NCBI GenBank assembly: GCA_028023455.1
Contig: JAQFVV010000020.1
Location: forward strand, 9,717,092-9,781,091
Length of the DNA: 64,000 bases
Direction: 5' to 3'
Source: Epiperipatus broadwayi
Taxonomy: Eukaryota > Onychophora > Udeonychophora > Euonychophora > Peripatidae
The stretch's first letter is position 1, and the number at the start of each line of letters is the position of its first letter. Under the pieces are notes generated by a model. That model was not told the DNA's origin. It worked only from the letters and a program-made list of their open reading frames with translations, and searched no databases. Both the position numbers and the translations under genes were made by a program. Below, one piece after another: positions 36,249 to 49,570 of the stretch.

Positions 36249-37210
36249 TTGAGCAAATATCCTAGCCATTTTGAAACTTTAAGGTTTTAGCGTTTGAATA
36301 ATATCATTCAACATATTGTTAATATGAATTTTATAATTGCATTTAATTGATTTTTGATGGGCTAAAACGTATTAATAATATATATGTGGTACTTATCAAT
36401 GAACAACTTACCTAATCGTGGTTTAAACTTTATCACTAAATGGTAGTGTCAAAAATGTGAACTGTCACAAACATAATACTTGGATCTTTCCACTAAAATT
36501 AAAAATAAACATAAATTCTGCAACCATAGAAAAATAAACTCACTTTATTTCTACTACCAATAGAGAAACAATTATATTTCTTAGTTTTTACAGTGCATTC
36601 ATACTTATATGACCAATAGAAAATTAATCACAGATATGCTTTCTGGCTAATTATAACTATATATTCATTTATAATCAATGATTGTTGGCCAGTTAGTATG
36701 GCTACTAGATGATACTCTGCATTCTAAAAAATAATAATAAAATTAATATGGTCACCTAAAGGAAATGTTTATTTTCAAAGGAGTATGTTCCATTAAAGAA
36801 GTAAACTAGATATGGATTTCAATTTTACTCACTGATAATAATTAACTGAATAATAAATGCATATTAAATAATTTATAATTATGTATGACCTTAAAAAAAT
36901 GATTTGATACTTTTTACAATGGCCAAGAAAATATCAGAATCTCTTTATTTGAAAAGCATATAAATCACATTTTAGTATTCATCAAAAAATATGAAATTAA
37001 CAAGATTAATAGGGAAGAGTTAAGATTTGTATTTAAGATCAATAAATATATTAATTAACAAAATATAATGAAGCCACAAATGAGGCTGTATTGAATTATA
37101 TGCAACTCCAGAAAAAATGTAAACAAACAAAAATTCCTTTAAAATTCACATATTTTGTAATTTTTGAACAGTCCTGTTTTTCTCTCTGAGTTCCATACAT
37201 GATTATATAT
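36249..37210. other. AT-rich spacer
   Basis: No gene recognised on either strand. Confidence 0.5.
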
Positions 37211-37522
37211 ATATATGTCAACAGATGGCGTTCTACCAAAAACACCGTCAAGCGTATGTTTACATAAACGTCAGAGCAAGCATTCACTATCTCTAACTTT
37301 AATTCCACTTTCAGATCATGATTTCAAGCTATTTGCTATCATCAGTGAAAGACAGGAATTTTAGAAACTAGATCTAAACACAAACTCTGAGCGTTTATGA
37401 AACAGTTTCTATTCAGCTTGCAAGTGTGAATCTTTTAGACATGTAATGTCTTCAAACTCAGCATAGCAAGCCAGATAGCTATATGGGTCTGATCTCAGTT
37501 CAGCATCGCCACATAGTAGAAG
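37211..37522. mobile_element. TA-flanked miniature element, right end missing
   Basis: Starts TATGTCAACAGATGGCG and follows the 62011-62320 copy closely (CACCGTCAAGCGTATGTTTA, GAGCAAGCATTCACTATC, ATCAGTTCAGCA-type blocks), but stops at CACATAGTAG with no inverted right terminus. The overlapping minus-strand frame 37096-37308 is not a gene. Confidence 0.75.
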
Positions 37523-37573
37523 CCTCTGCAATATATATCATTGCTAGAAAGACCTCAAAGGTACATTTATGAA

Positions 37574-37646
37574 AAACAAAAAACAAGTTAAAAACTTGCT
37601 AACGCTTGTACAAGCGTTAGCAAGTTTTTAACTTGTTTTTTTGTTT
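37574..37646. repeat. Perfect hairpin with ~35-bp arms
   Basis: Arms AAAAACTTGCTAACGCTTGT and ACAAGCGTTAGCAAGTTTTT meet at 37609/37610 with no loop, and pairing extends through AACAAGTT/AACTTGTT into A/T runs. The half-site AAGCGTTAGCAAGTT recurs just outside the element at 62405, so it belongs to this repeat family. Confidence 0.85.
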
Positions 37647-39982
37647 TTTTTATATATATATATGATTACATATATTAATAAAATTTCTTTGGTTAATATT
37701 GAAGATGCATACATTTTATTCTTCCTTTAGTTTTACAAAATTTTAAAACATATTTAAAGATAATATTGACTTTTAAAAAAAATAAAAAAGAAGTTATTGA
37801 AAAATACCAATCGCTCAGAACATATTTAATAGCCAGAAAGTCAGACATTTTGCTACTTACTTTATTTCAAAAATAAAAATATAGTAATTTTTTCCCCCTT
37901 ATTCTTCTTGCTTCAGTGAATGCATGAATAAACACACATTCAACAATTACTTTTTTTAAAAAATTCGTTATACATATATATAAAAAAAGTGTTATATATA
38001 TATATGCATGTGTTGAAAAGTACAGTATATTTGCAATTCAATAAACAATAAATATACTATTCCAATCAATGTTTATCAACAAAATGTGATCTATTATATG
38101 CTATCTGCATTGGATGCAAGAGATGCTTGAACAAAATATAGTGTATGTAGTTCATGAGTCCACTGTAACTCCTTTTGCTATTCTATTGTTTAATACAAAA
38201 AAAAGCCTCATAAAAATGGAATTTACTGAAAATGTTATACTTAAATTTATTATTACATTATTTTCTGTTATTTTAGATACATCAAGTGCATAGTTCAGTC
38301 AAAATTTTCTTAATTTATTAACTTTACTATTCATATATTAATTTCTTTAAAAAATGGTGAAAAACAATCAGTCTTTTTTCCATCCATTGCATCAGTTATC
38401 TAGTTTTATTTTTAGTTATTTGCCCCCCCCCCCCCAAGTAAATAAATAAGAATTTAGAAATCGATATAAAATAATTTATTTAAAACTTCTGAAAGACATT
38501 ATCTTCACTGATATAATCTGCTCTTAAAATGTATAGATTAAATTTCTTTTTCATTGTTCCACTATGTAATAGTTTCTTTTTGTTGTGAGTCAATTAGGAA
38601 TTAATTTCATTGCACTGTTTGATGAAACTAATTTATGATGTCATTATTTGATTCCACATAGAATCCCTGTGTTCAGGCCAAGCTTATTAAAATGAATGAT
38701 AACTCACATATATTTATCAGTAAACAATACTGATATTAAGTGATCTGTCTTATTGCCTTCCATAAGCAAGCAACACACATTAAAATTTGACATGAGATTA
38801 GCTATATGGATTGCTGTACATGCCATACATTAATTAAAGCATAATATTTATTTATGGAAATTAAAATTTATTATATATGCAAATATTTTATTTAAGATTT
38901 TTCTGTATGTAAAGTCATGAAGACCATTCATTAATACACAGATATATTATTAGTCAGGCAGCCTTGAATAAGATCTTACTTGCATTTGAAGCTATGTTTA
39001 TGCCTAAAATGATTCACCAACATTTTACAAACATCAGAATCTAAATAAAAAATCTGAATGTATATTTAAGGAATGTTAATAAATTCTATGATTTTCAAAT
39101 TAACCTATTGAAAATGGCAAAACAAAATATAGCAAAAGCAATTATTAATTATATAAGAATTTCCAACTTTTAAATGCTATTTAACTATTTACAGAATTAC
39201 GTGAAAATTTCCACCATGTTATAGTTTGATTTTATTTTATCTTTCACATAATTTTGTCACTTAAAAATTCAATAAAATTTTGATAATAGGAAAATATATT
39301 TTTCCAAAAAATTTTTTACAAACATAGTGCACTATATCTAAATGAATACATTTCAGCTTGCATAGTTTAGTACAGTGAAAAAATGGTGGACTTACTTAAG
39401 ATCCTTAAATTGCAGCTAGACAAAATAATTTTTAGTGCTTAATTAAACTTTATACAAACTTTTATTCAATAATTCATTTGATTATTTTAATTTATTTTAC
39501 ATTACTTTTCCAATTCCCTGTCAAAACAACTATCTGAATTCAGATTAATTACAATAAATAAGGCAAGGATTCAACTTTTTAAATATATTTTCTTAATATT
39601 GTCTGAAAAATAACATAAATATACACGTAATGAAATAGAAATAAACTTCCAAATATAAACAAATGCACATGTGATGTATTATGTGTAACAGAATGAAATA
39701 AATCTATCAAAATATGGAGAAATAATGATATTTGAAAATGATCTATTTTATCTTGAACAGTGTTTTTAACTGATACAAAATAAATACATACATACATTCA
39801 TTAGCCACTCATAAACAAGTATGACTATTCTAATTCCAAGGAAAAAATAATTTTTGCAATGAGTCTATAAAGTGAACTGTGAGCCATAAATACATCGACA
39901 TACAGTATATGCTGATTCATATTTTTATTTATTTGATATTTTATGATGCTATATTTTAATTTTTTCAGCAAAAAAATTCCTT
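37647..39982. other. AT-rich spacer
   Basis: No coding similarity. C11 run at about 38424. Short frames at 39579-39797 and 39825-40028 look random. Confidence 0.5.
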
Positions 39983-40085
39983 CGGTCGATGCATTGATGA
40001 CATAGTGGTTGGCATAGTTGCCTTCCAAGCAGCTGACCTGGATTCACTTCCCGGTCAACACATTTGACATATGAAAAAAAAAAAC
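39983..40085 (+). repeat. tRNA-Gly(UCC)-derived SINE
   Basis: GTCGATGCATTGATGACATA and TAGTGGTTGGCATAG (A box), GCCTTCCAAGCAGC, whose loop CTTCCAA gives anticodon UCC, GGATTCACTTCC (B box), GGTCAACACATTTGACATAT then A12. Divergence at the acceptor stem shows it is a retroposed copy. Confidence 0.85.
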
Positions 40086-41924
40086 CCTTTTTTTTCTAAA
40101 ATACTTTTATACCATGTCTAATTGCAGCTTTCCAGTATATTATATTCTCTTCTATGACTTCACAATGAAAATAATCAACAATGCATTTTGTTAGAATGAC
40201 TTTTAGATAGTACTTATGATATAAATAAAATCTACCTCTCATAAAATCTATGATCACGTTCATTAATAACTTTTGTTTGTGTTCATTACTTCTTTCATGA
40301 ACATTAAATATACACACATGCACTATCAAGGTTGTTCATTCATATTGATATATGCCATCAGACAGTCTGACTGACTACATATATGCCCAAATATGTACAA
40401 AAATATATTTTTGATTACGTGTGAGATAATGCAAAGAATATTGATACATTATTTGATAAAGTAGATGTTCATTTATTCGGATAGTAAATTCAAACTTTAA
40501 GAATAAGTTGGAAGATTTTTGTAAAGTATATTAATTGTATGATATTAATTAATAATATTTGAAAAGAGTATTCTATAGAATATTTAATGCAATGAAATAT
40601 TATGCTGATAGAAGTGAAGAGATTTTAAAAAAAGTGGAAATGTATAATTTTAAAAAAAAAACCTGTTACTATGGCTAAAATTAAGGCCAAAAGAAAAAAA
40701 ATGGATGACATGTTTTGAAATCACTAGCAACAAAAATTATAAGGGTTGTTGTGAATTTTCCAAGGAAATAAAACCAATAGGATATGTAAAATTGCAATTT
40801 TATAATGCTATAAAAAAGATCTAAGGTTCATGGTAATACACAATTGAAGGAATACATGTCTAAATAGATAATAGTTAAATATAAAATAGTAATAAAAGCT
40901 TATTATAACTTGTGAATGCTTAATAATAATAATTTATTTATTAAAGCAAATCATCTTGTAATAAAAAATCATCCATGGGGCTTAACAAATATATACATTT
41001 AAAATTTCAAACATAAAATATTTATATGATATAAAATAATTAATTTCAAATAAACATTTTTTTCATTATCATTAATTTCAATACAATCCATAATTCATTT
41101 TCTAATTTTTTTTTTTTGGTAGGTAACTGACATTAATTTTAATGTTCTTCATAAATATGTTGTAAAATTTAGAATCAAAATAACATTGATGATACCTATA
41201 ATGGGTATTAAAATATATTGGCTCAAATAATAAATCATAATCACATGATCTGGTTAACATTATTATTTTTGAACATCATTTTCGTTTTCTTTAATAATAA
41301 TAATACCCCTTGAAACATCTTCATCATCAAAATAATAATAATAATAATTTTAAGCTTTGTTATTTTATTTACAAAGAGTTGCTGGATTAGAATTCAAATT
41401 TTAGCAGATAATTCTCCCAAGCTATTTCATTTGGATTACTGAGTGATATTTAATACCTTGTCTAAGATCTCAGTTGCTATGGATAACTAAGCAAGACCAG
41501 GAAAATATCTTATGCAGAAGCTATAAAATCTTTAAATTTAGTTCAGGAAAATAAAGATCGGTCAACAAACGTACAAAATAATAATAAGCCAATTTCTAGA
41601 TTTCATTGTTCTATAATTAGTAGTTTAATCGAATTAGACCTGTTTTTTTACAGGAACAAAATTATCTACTAATAATTGAATCGGCAGACTCATAGAACAA
41701 ATGAAAATATAAGTAAAATAATGGAGTAATTTAATGCAACTCTTTTTTACCGAAATACTAAATGTTATTGGTAAGTATTGCTCACATTTTATACTCCCCC
41801 AAATAACTATTTTTTGACATGCTCAATAAAACAAAATGTGGAACTACATTGCGCACATTGCGGAATATCCAAATCCCAGATATTTAATTTTAATTAATAA
41901 ACAAGAATAGTGGAATTTACACAG
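40086..41924. other. AT-rich spacer
   Basis: No gene recognised. An ATA/ATAATAATAATA run at about 41330-41350. Confidence 0.5.
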
Positions 41925-43685
41925 AGGCAAAACTTTCCATACAGTAGCACCCATCAGGGCAATCCAGAGTAATCTATGGATGCAGGAAGGTTTGTGTATA
42001 AAATCCCTATCTAATGCCTACTATCCAATATCTTATATCCAGACTAGTTTCTAGCTTGTCGATTTCATCAGTGAGAAGCCTTGGACCTGAGAACACTGCA
42101 CCTAATGCAAACTTCCAGCAGTCATCTTTTACCTTATTAGCTAACTATAAAGCTTTGTGTCCAAAATAAAAACATAATAACATTTTCAATTCAAGCTCAT
42201 TAGCTTGTGTAGTCATATAGATCTGAACTCAGTCAGCATTCTTACTTTTTTGTGTCCTTGGTTCTTTAATAATCACAGTCACAATAATTCTATTGGGCAA
42301 GATTGATATTAAACCATCAAATATCACATGATCACCATTTTTTAATGCTTACACAAACTGTTTTTCACAGAAACAAAACTCTTTATATAGTAGCACATTC
42401 AGTGAAAGCCAGTGTAATCAATGTATGCAGGAAGATTTGTGCATAAAATTCATATATAGTGCCTATTCATCCAATGACCCAGACTAATTTGTAGCTTGTG
42501 GCTTTCATTAGTGAGGAGTCTTGGATATGAGATCTTAGCATTTAATGCAACCCTCCAGCAGCCACTTTTTACTTTATTAACTAACTATAAAAGCTTTAGA
42601 ATTCAAAATGAAAACTCAATAATGTTTTCAATTCAAGTTCATTAGTTTGTATAGTCATATAGATCTGAACTCAGTTCAGCATTCATACTTTTTGGTGTCC
42701 TTGGTTCTTTAATAACTACTGTCATTTTATTGAGCAGGATTGATATTAAACCAGTAAGCATCACATGATTACCATTTTTATGCTTACACAAGCTGCTTAC
42801 ATACAAGCAAAACTATCCATGTGTAGTACCACTCATTGTAAGCCAGACACCAAAAAGTATGGATGCTGAACTGAGTTCAGATCTATATGACCATATAAGC
42901 TGATGAGTTTGAATTGAAAACATTATTGGGTTTTCATTTTGGACTCATCTTTATAGCTAGTTAATAAGGTAAAAAGTAGCTGCTGGAGGGCTGCATTAGA
43001 TCCTAAGGTCTAGATGCAAAGCTTTCAGATCCAAGGCTCCTCATTGATGAAAGACACAAGCTAGAAAATACTCTGGGGATACTGGGTGAGTAAGTCACTA
43101 GATAAGGATTTTAAAAACAAACCTTTCTGCATCCATTGATAACTTTGGCTTGCGGTGAGTGGGACTACTGTATGGAGAGTTTTGCCTTTGTATAAACAGC
43201 TTGTGTACGAATAAAGAATGGTGATCATGTGATGTTTAGTGGTTTAATACCAATCCTGTTCAATAAGATTATGGTGACTATAGTTATTAAAGAACCAAAG
43301 ACACCAAAAAGTATAGAAGCTGAATTGAATTCAGATCTATATGACTATACAAGCTAATGAAATGAAAACAGTATTTTTGTTTTGGACTCAGGGCTTTATA
43401 GTTAGCTAATAAGGTAAAAGGTGGCTGCTGGAGGGTTGCATTAGATCCTAAGATCTAGGAGCAGTGTCTCAGCTCCAAAGCGCCTCATTGATGAAAGCCC
43501 CAAGCTAGAAACTAGTCTGGGAATATTGAATAAGTAGGCACTACCTTCTTGCATCCATTGATTATCCTGGCTTGCACTAAGTGGCGCTACTGTATGGAGA
43601 GTTCTGCCTCTATGTAAACAGCTTGTGAAAGCATAAAGAATGGTGATTATGTGATAATTAGTGGTTTAATACCAAAACAAAAAGA
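41925..43685. repeat. Repeat F array: two and a bit units forward, two inverted
   Basis: Forward units start at about 41927, 42361 and 42789 (GGCAAAACT or ACAAAACT-type starts). The third is cut after about 55 bases. Inverted units then run about 42846-43195 and 43196-43620, each ending GGAGAGTT(T/C)TGCCT. The period is about 420-435 bases. Shared markers are CCAATGG-like ATCCATTGAT, AGACTAGTTT, GAGGAG(C/T)CTTGGAT, AATGCAACCCTCCAGCAG and CAGATCTATATGAC. The whole block is a hairpin with non-identical units, with no coding capacity. Confidence 0.8.
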
Positions 43686-44344
43686 CAAGTCAAGAGCAAT
43701 AACATACAATGGCTTGTGATCGTTTTTTGAATGTATTCATTTTTGATTAGATTTCAAAAATAAAAATATTTTTTTATAGTTTGTTTACATATTTATGATT
43801 ATTTTTGCAGAATATTTATGTATTATTATTTTTAGAATAATAATATTAGATATAGATTTATTCAATTTTTTTTTTTTCAAAGAAGACATGTCAGGAGAAA
43901 TGTAAACATAAGATGACTATGTGTAGTTGGCTGGAAACCAGTTCTTTTGTATTAACTGCAGCGTATAAAATTGTATTTTTTTAAATTATAAATAGAATTT
44001 CTTTAGCTTTAAGTAGTCTGAACAAATAATTTGTTGAGGATTTATAAACATAATTTAAATAATTCTGATTTATTTTTACTTTAATATTTTTACAAGAATT
44101 GCAGTAACCATCCAATAAAAAAAATATTCTTTATAAATCTTACTATGTATTCCAGTTAAATTTTTTTCTATATTTGCAAAGTTAAAGTAATCTTTTTAAT
44201 AATTATTTTCATTTGAAAACATATATTTTTAACAAATAATTCAAAATTTTTGAAAATATAATAAAGAATGAAGGTAAATTTAATAAAATAAAAAGTTGGA
44301 AATTTATTCCAACATGCCACTAAGGATATAAAAAAATATCAACT
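43686..44344. other. AT-rich spacer
   Basis: Nothing recognised. Confidence 0.5.
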
Positions 44345-44436
44345 AGTCAAGTGTTGGTGACCTAGTGGTTAGCATGGTTGTCTTCCAAGCAGCTGTCCCA
44401 GGTTTGCTTTCCAATAATGCATTTGACATATGAAAA
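44345..44436 (+). repeat. tRNA-Gly(UCC)-derived SINE
   Basis: GTCAAGTGTTGGTGACCTAG and TAGTGGTTAGCATGG (A box), GTCTTCCAAGCAGC (anticodon UCC), CAGGTTTGCTTTCC (decayed B box), GCATTTGACATATGAAAA. It has the same ends as the copies at 36152 and 39983. Confidence 0.85.
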
Positions 44437-45160
44437 TATATATATCAACTATTGAAGGATTATAATAACATATGTAAAATTACTGCAGTATTCACATGGA
44501 GACTTTAAAAATATATGTACATTATTTCCACCACTAGAGACAAAATAATTAAATAAAATAAAATTGTATATCTTTGCAATTTTTATTGATTTTTCGGTTT
44601 GAAACTTTTTTTTACCACAATTTATTTTTATCTTTTTTAATGCCAAATATTAATCAGATTTCAATTATTAAAATATATACGCATAAGAGAACAGTTTTAA
44701 AGAAAAGTATATACAACAAGTATTTTTACCACTAGAGACCATAAAAATGAGACAAATAAATCAAATAAATAAGTTTTAGATTCCTATCATTTTACAAGAA
44801 CTTTTGTTTTAATTTTTGTTTTTAATAAATAAAATTATTATGTGATATACATAATCCAGAATACGTTTAAACAAAAACAATTAAATATTTTGTCAATAGA
44901 CCTGCTTTTTTAGCAAAAGTTATTGCAGTTTACATTTCTATAATATTATTTTTAGATAAAAATATGTATAAGTTCAACTATTTTTACCACTGGAAATGGT
45001 TAAGTGATTTAAATATGGCAAATATGTTTGCCATTATGGTATACATTGTGTGAGTTTGCACTTATTATATATATATACATCGCGTGAGTTTGCACTTACA
45101 TATATATATATATGAAAAATATAAACAAGTTAGTCACGTAACCTGCTATCACTTGTTATT
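44437..45160. other. AT-rich spacer with TA microsatellites
   Basis: TA repeats at about 45066-45080 and 45100-45113. Between and beside them is a short repeated GCGTGAGTTTGCACTTA-like piece (about 45050 and 45083). No gene. Confidence 0.5.
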
Positions 45161-45457
45161 TATGATCAATAGATGGCGTCTTTACCAAAACCGCCGAAAC
45201 AAGTGTAAAATATTTTTACATAAACGCAAAAGGAGTCAGAATTAACTACCTCTTTCATTTTGCTCACCTCCAGATCAGCTGATTTCAAGCTGGTTTGCTC
45301 TATCCTTCCACTGACGAAAGCAAACCAGCTTGAAATCAGCTGATCTGGAGGTGAGCAAAATGAAAGAGGTAGTTAATTCTGACTCCTTTTGCGTTTATGT
45401 AAAAATATTTTACACTTGTTTCGGCGGTTTTGGTAAAGACGCCATCTATTGATCATA
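45161..45457. mobile_element. TA-flanked foldback with two identical 138-bp arms
   Basis: Arms 45162-45299 and 45319-45456 appear identical in reverse complement, with a 19-base loop (45300-45318). The ends read TA-TGATCAATAGATGGCG and its complement, giving TA at each border as in Tc1/mariner-type insertions. Inside are GGTTTTGGTAAAGACG, CGTTTATGTAAAAA and CAGCTGATCTGGAGG. It shares its terminal motif with the elements at 37211 and 62011. No coding capacity. Confidence 0.9.
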
Positions 45458-46979
45458 TATATATATATATTACAATTCAGAGAGAAAAATTATTCATTGT
45501 AATAATTTTTCCCTCTAGAAGCCATGATTATGGAAAAATAAAAATTTGAAACTAATAAAGTCTAGAAACCCCTAATTAATTTTGCTCTTAGAAAAAGTGC
45601 AGAAATCAGGAGGAACCTGATAAATAAGTATATAAAATTTCTACTGACTGTTGCCTGGCAGGATGGCTCATGTTGATTAGAACATTACCTTAAAATTCAA
45701 TATTCAATAATTTAAAGGGTTCAGATTTAATTTTCATGCTAACATGGTCACTGGTCAGGCCAGCAACACTTTAAGAGAAGAGAACAATACTACTCAAAAC
45801 ATTATGTATATACTAAACTATGTACTATTATACTAATGGTTGAATGTAATTGGAAAATTTAAATAAAATTAATTTTGTTTAAAGATATTCAAGGGGTATT
45901 CATAATGTGGTGTTTAAACCTGTGCAAGGCAAAACTGATATTTTTTTTCAGATTATATAGAATTCTAGGATTTTCTTTTCAATAGCTTGTTCACAGACAA
46001 GTAAGTGAGTTATCCAGTCAAAATTCAGTGGAAGGCAAATATATCTTCAACACATTGCTAAAGATAAACATAACAGAAGTCATCATATACTAGTCTTCAA
46101 ACTTCCGAATAATGAAGGTTAAATAATTTTTTCATTCTTGTTTCATATTCTAGATAAAATTATCACGTTTCATATTATATTTAATGACTATATGGCTATA
46201 GGGGGATCCTAACAAAAAAAAAATCAGATTTTATTGAGTTCTGACAGAAAACCATAATTGTGGCAACCAGATGTGTTAACTATTACACCAAAGGGTTTTT
46301 TTAGACAAGTTATTAATCAATTAATGGGTAAATCTAACTTTTATTATATTATTAATCTGGATTATGCAGATAAATCCTAATGCATTTATGGTAAAATCAA
46401 AAAAACAAAAATAATATGATGTAAGTAAATTTAAAAATGTTTATTGCCAGTAGATTACATTCAATTATTAAAAAACAAAACAAAAAAACAATGACTATGA
46501 GTTACCATTTCACAATAAATTTGTAGATTCTAAAAAACTGATTTAATTCTAATATTATTTTTAATCTGATTAAAACTTTGAAATATCAGGATGGAGACAT
46601 GGGATATCAAAATACACAGCATTGTTTACCTAATCTGTAACATTCAAAAAATTAATATTAGGGGAAATTATTCAACTTGTACAAAATATTATGTGGAATT
46701 AAAATGAGAAACAAGAGAATAAATCATACATGTTTTTCCGTAATTTGTTAGTACAAATGCATGCATGCACTGTCAGTAAATCTCTAAAAATAAAGCAATC
46801 TCTTTAATTTTAAAGCCTCAAATAATGAATGAAAATTATGTCATCTGGGATTTAAACATAATATGGTTATTTTCATAAATAATGCTTCAGGACTGTAAAA
46901 TTGTTACGAGATGGTGCAGGCCAAAACAGTTTGAAGTATTACAGCACGATATGTAAATCAACAATGACATTGAGTTGAG
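45458..46979. other. AT-rich spacer with a possible tRNA-like SINE piece
   Basis: At about 45655-45765 GGATGGCTCATGTTGATTAG (A-box-like) is followed about 55 bases on by GGGTTCAGATTT (B-box-like), a weak hint of another tRNA-derived SINE. Reverse-strand tRNA-like sequence also occurs near 46260-46300 (TGTAATAGTTAACACATCTG). Neither is secure. No protein-coding similarity. Confidence 0.3.
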
Positions 46980-47155
46980 ACTGGGGCTCATGTGTCTTTG
47001 CCCCCTGGGGAGTCGAGGGGCTGAGCAGTCCCCTTGGCTTAACCCCCGGGTTTTGGGAGGGACCAACAGGATGTAAGTATGAGGGGATCAATGCACTGGT
47101 TTTTCTCTTCCCCTGGGGGATGGAGATGATGGTGTCCAGGGCAGTTTTAATCTCT
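46980..47155. other. Isolated GC-rich island in AT-rich DNA
   Basis: About 175 bases rich in G and C (TTTGCCCCCTGGGGAGTCGA, GGCTTAACCCCCGGGTTTTG, TTCCCCTGGGGGATGGAG) surrounded by very AT-rich sequence. CCCCCTGGGG and CCCCTGGGGG are short palindromes about 140 bases apart. No open frame of note. It may be a repeat or a recently transferred piece; I do not recognise it. Confidence 0.5.
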
Positions 47156-49010
47156 CTATTACCTTAGATGTGTCAACATAGACATAATAAAATCATGAGT
47201 TAAACTTTGTATAACACATAATGTAAGCATATAAATTCAAAGATTTGAACCGAGACAATAAATCTTTTGAAAAAAAAACAAACTATCAGATAACAACAAA
47301 AAAATAGTACTAATAATAAATTCTCCAAAGAAGAAATTAATGTCTAGTTCTTTTCAAAAAAGAAATAATATAATGACTAAGAAGATTACATTAACACTTT
47401 GGTCAAATTAGTAACAGAAATTACAACATAAGAGATGAAATTGATTATATAATTAAAGTCACAAGGAATTATTTTGCTAAAAGTAATAATTTTAAAGCAA
47501 AGTATGTTGAGTACTTAAAATTTGATTTTTTTAAAAAATGGTGGTTTTTTAGGATCTACGTTGTGTCTAAGACTTTGAGGCTTATAAGATGAGCAAGAAA
47601 GTGCATTAGGATTAACAAGAAAGGTTAAAAAATGGAAAACTTATGTTAAGCTGTAAAAAGATGTCACTGATATCACATGAAATAAAATTAAAAAAAAGGA
47701 ATTGATGTTGGGTTTCATATGTAATGAATGGTTAAAATCTATAAATAGTGTCATATATAGGAATAAAGTTTTCTGCAATAATGTGAGGAAAATTAAGCAA
47801 TGGGTTATTAGTAATTGAAATTATATATATATAAATGTAAAATTTAAAAAGATAAAAGAGCATTTTTAGTCCACTATGGCCCATAGCTTTTCAAACATCC
47901 TCTATACAAAAATCAATAAAAAGAAACAATATTTATCAGGTTACAGTTTTCTATCCTTGTTTTGGCTTTTAACTAAGAATATATTGACATATATTTCCCA
48001 ACCACTATGGAAGTATCCTATGCTTATTTGGAACTGGAAAAAATGTTTTCATGCCTCATTCTGATTATAACTCTAAATCATGGCATGGCAAGAAAATAAA
48101 TTAACCATTATGACACAACAAATATTTTATATATACAATGAAACTGCGTGTATTAGTATGTGCATATGTGTTTACATACACGTATATACATATATAGAAA
48201 TACTTAGATCTACATACATCTTGACATCATATGAGATAACGCGTATTCATATATGTTTACAAAAAAAAAAACATTTTTGTAAGCAAAAGCTATTTCTCTA
48301 CATTCTTTTATATCCACATTGATAAAATATTCCTAATGATATCATTAATCATGCGACATGAAACTCTGCATAACTAATCCATGATACTTTAAAATAATGA
48401 TGGTAGTTTTTTATTCAAGATTGCGACTTCACAATTCATCAAAATTTCAAGTTTTTAACAGTGCATTAGAAATTTGATTTTTATTTCAATATATTAAGTT
48501 TTATTTTTAGAAATCAATATTTTGAAACAAATTATACATACGTGTGTGTGTCTAAATTTATATTCTGATTTAAAATAAGTGTATGTGTGCATATAAATAT
48601 ATACATTACCATGTATTATCAAAATCCATTAAAACTGCTTGTATACATCATTAATAAAAGATTGTGAAAAACAATTTAATGTTAAAATAATAAAAAATTT
48701 AACATTAAAATAACATTTATTTAAAAATTATTTTTAAAAGCTGAAAATTAATCATTATCATTGAATTGTATTTTTCAAAAGTAAAAATAAAAAATACGAT
48801 GTGATTTAAATATTATTTTGCAAAATAGTTTGTTGATTAAACTTGAAATATATAATAATAAGTGTATTCCATATGTGTAGGTCGTGTGTATCTCGGTTAA
48901 TAGATGACTATGTAGAAATCTTTATGAAGCTTTACGTATTAATATCCATATGCAGTTTAGCACAGAGTCAGAAAGTTAGATTCAATAACTAAATATTCGT
49001 ATACCTTTCT
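47156..49010. other. AT-rich spacer
   Basis: Frames at 47876-48064 and 48080-48322 are low-complexity and match nothing known. Tyr/Ile/Cys-rich translations reflect ATA/TAT/TGT runs. Confidence 0.5.
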
Positions 49011-49570
49011 TTGCTGATATATAGGGGTTTCGAATACAGACTTTTACACGACACTCAACTCTCCATGCCATTTTATATTGCTGATCCACCTGATCACACA
49101 TATACTAAAAAGATAAATAATCACAAATATACGTATTTCCTGCTAAACCAGCAATCATCATTTGGTCCAGATTACCATCTCCACACAAATATACAATCAG
49201 TGCTCAGCTTTATATTAAGATAACCAATCTTCAAACTTTAATGGACGAACGTTCCATCATCAGATTTTCAATGAAATGGATGGCTGAAGAGTTGTGGGTT
49301 GGAATAATTTGAAACCTGTCCATTAAAGTTTGAAGATTGGTTATCTTAATATAAAGCTGAGCACTGATTGTATATATGTGTGGAGATGGTAATTTGGACC
49401 GGCTGATGATTTCTGGTTTAGCATAAAATACATATATTGGTGATTATTTATCTTTTCAACACGTGTGTGATCAGGTGGGTCAGCAATATGAGATGGCATG
49501 GAGAATTGAGGGTTGTGTGAAAGTCTGAGTTCGAATCCCCTATATATTACATTATATGTGCAGGTGTGCA
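49011..49570. repeat. Repeat S pair in inverted orientation (hairpin)
   Basis: A minus copy (49011-49245) and a plus copy (about 49245-49560) of repeat S face each other. TTTGAAGATTGGTTATCTTA of the plus copy is mirrored by TAAGATAACCAATCTTCAAA of the minus copy. The plus copy ends GAGTTCGAATCCCCTATATA, a good B-box match. Each copy carries, in the orientation opposite to that B box, an uninterrupted frame of about 60 codons. Confidence 0.8.

Noticed and set aside
39983-40085. Possible functional tRNA-Gly gene
   Set aside because: Acceptor and T stems are mismatched and it ends in TTTGACATATG plus poly(A), the SINE tail.
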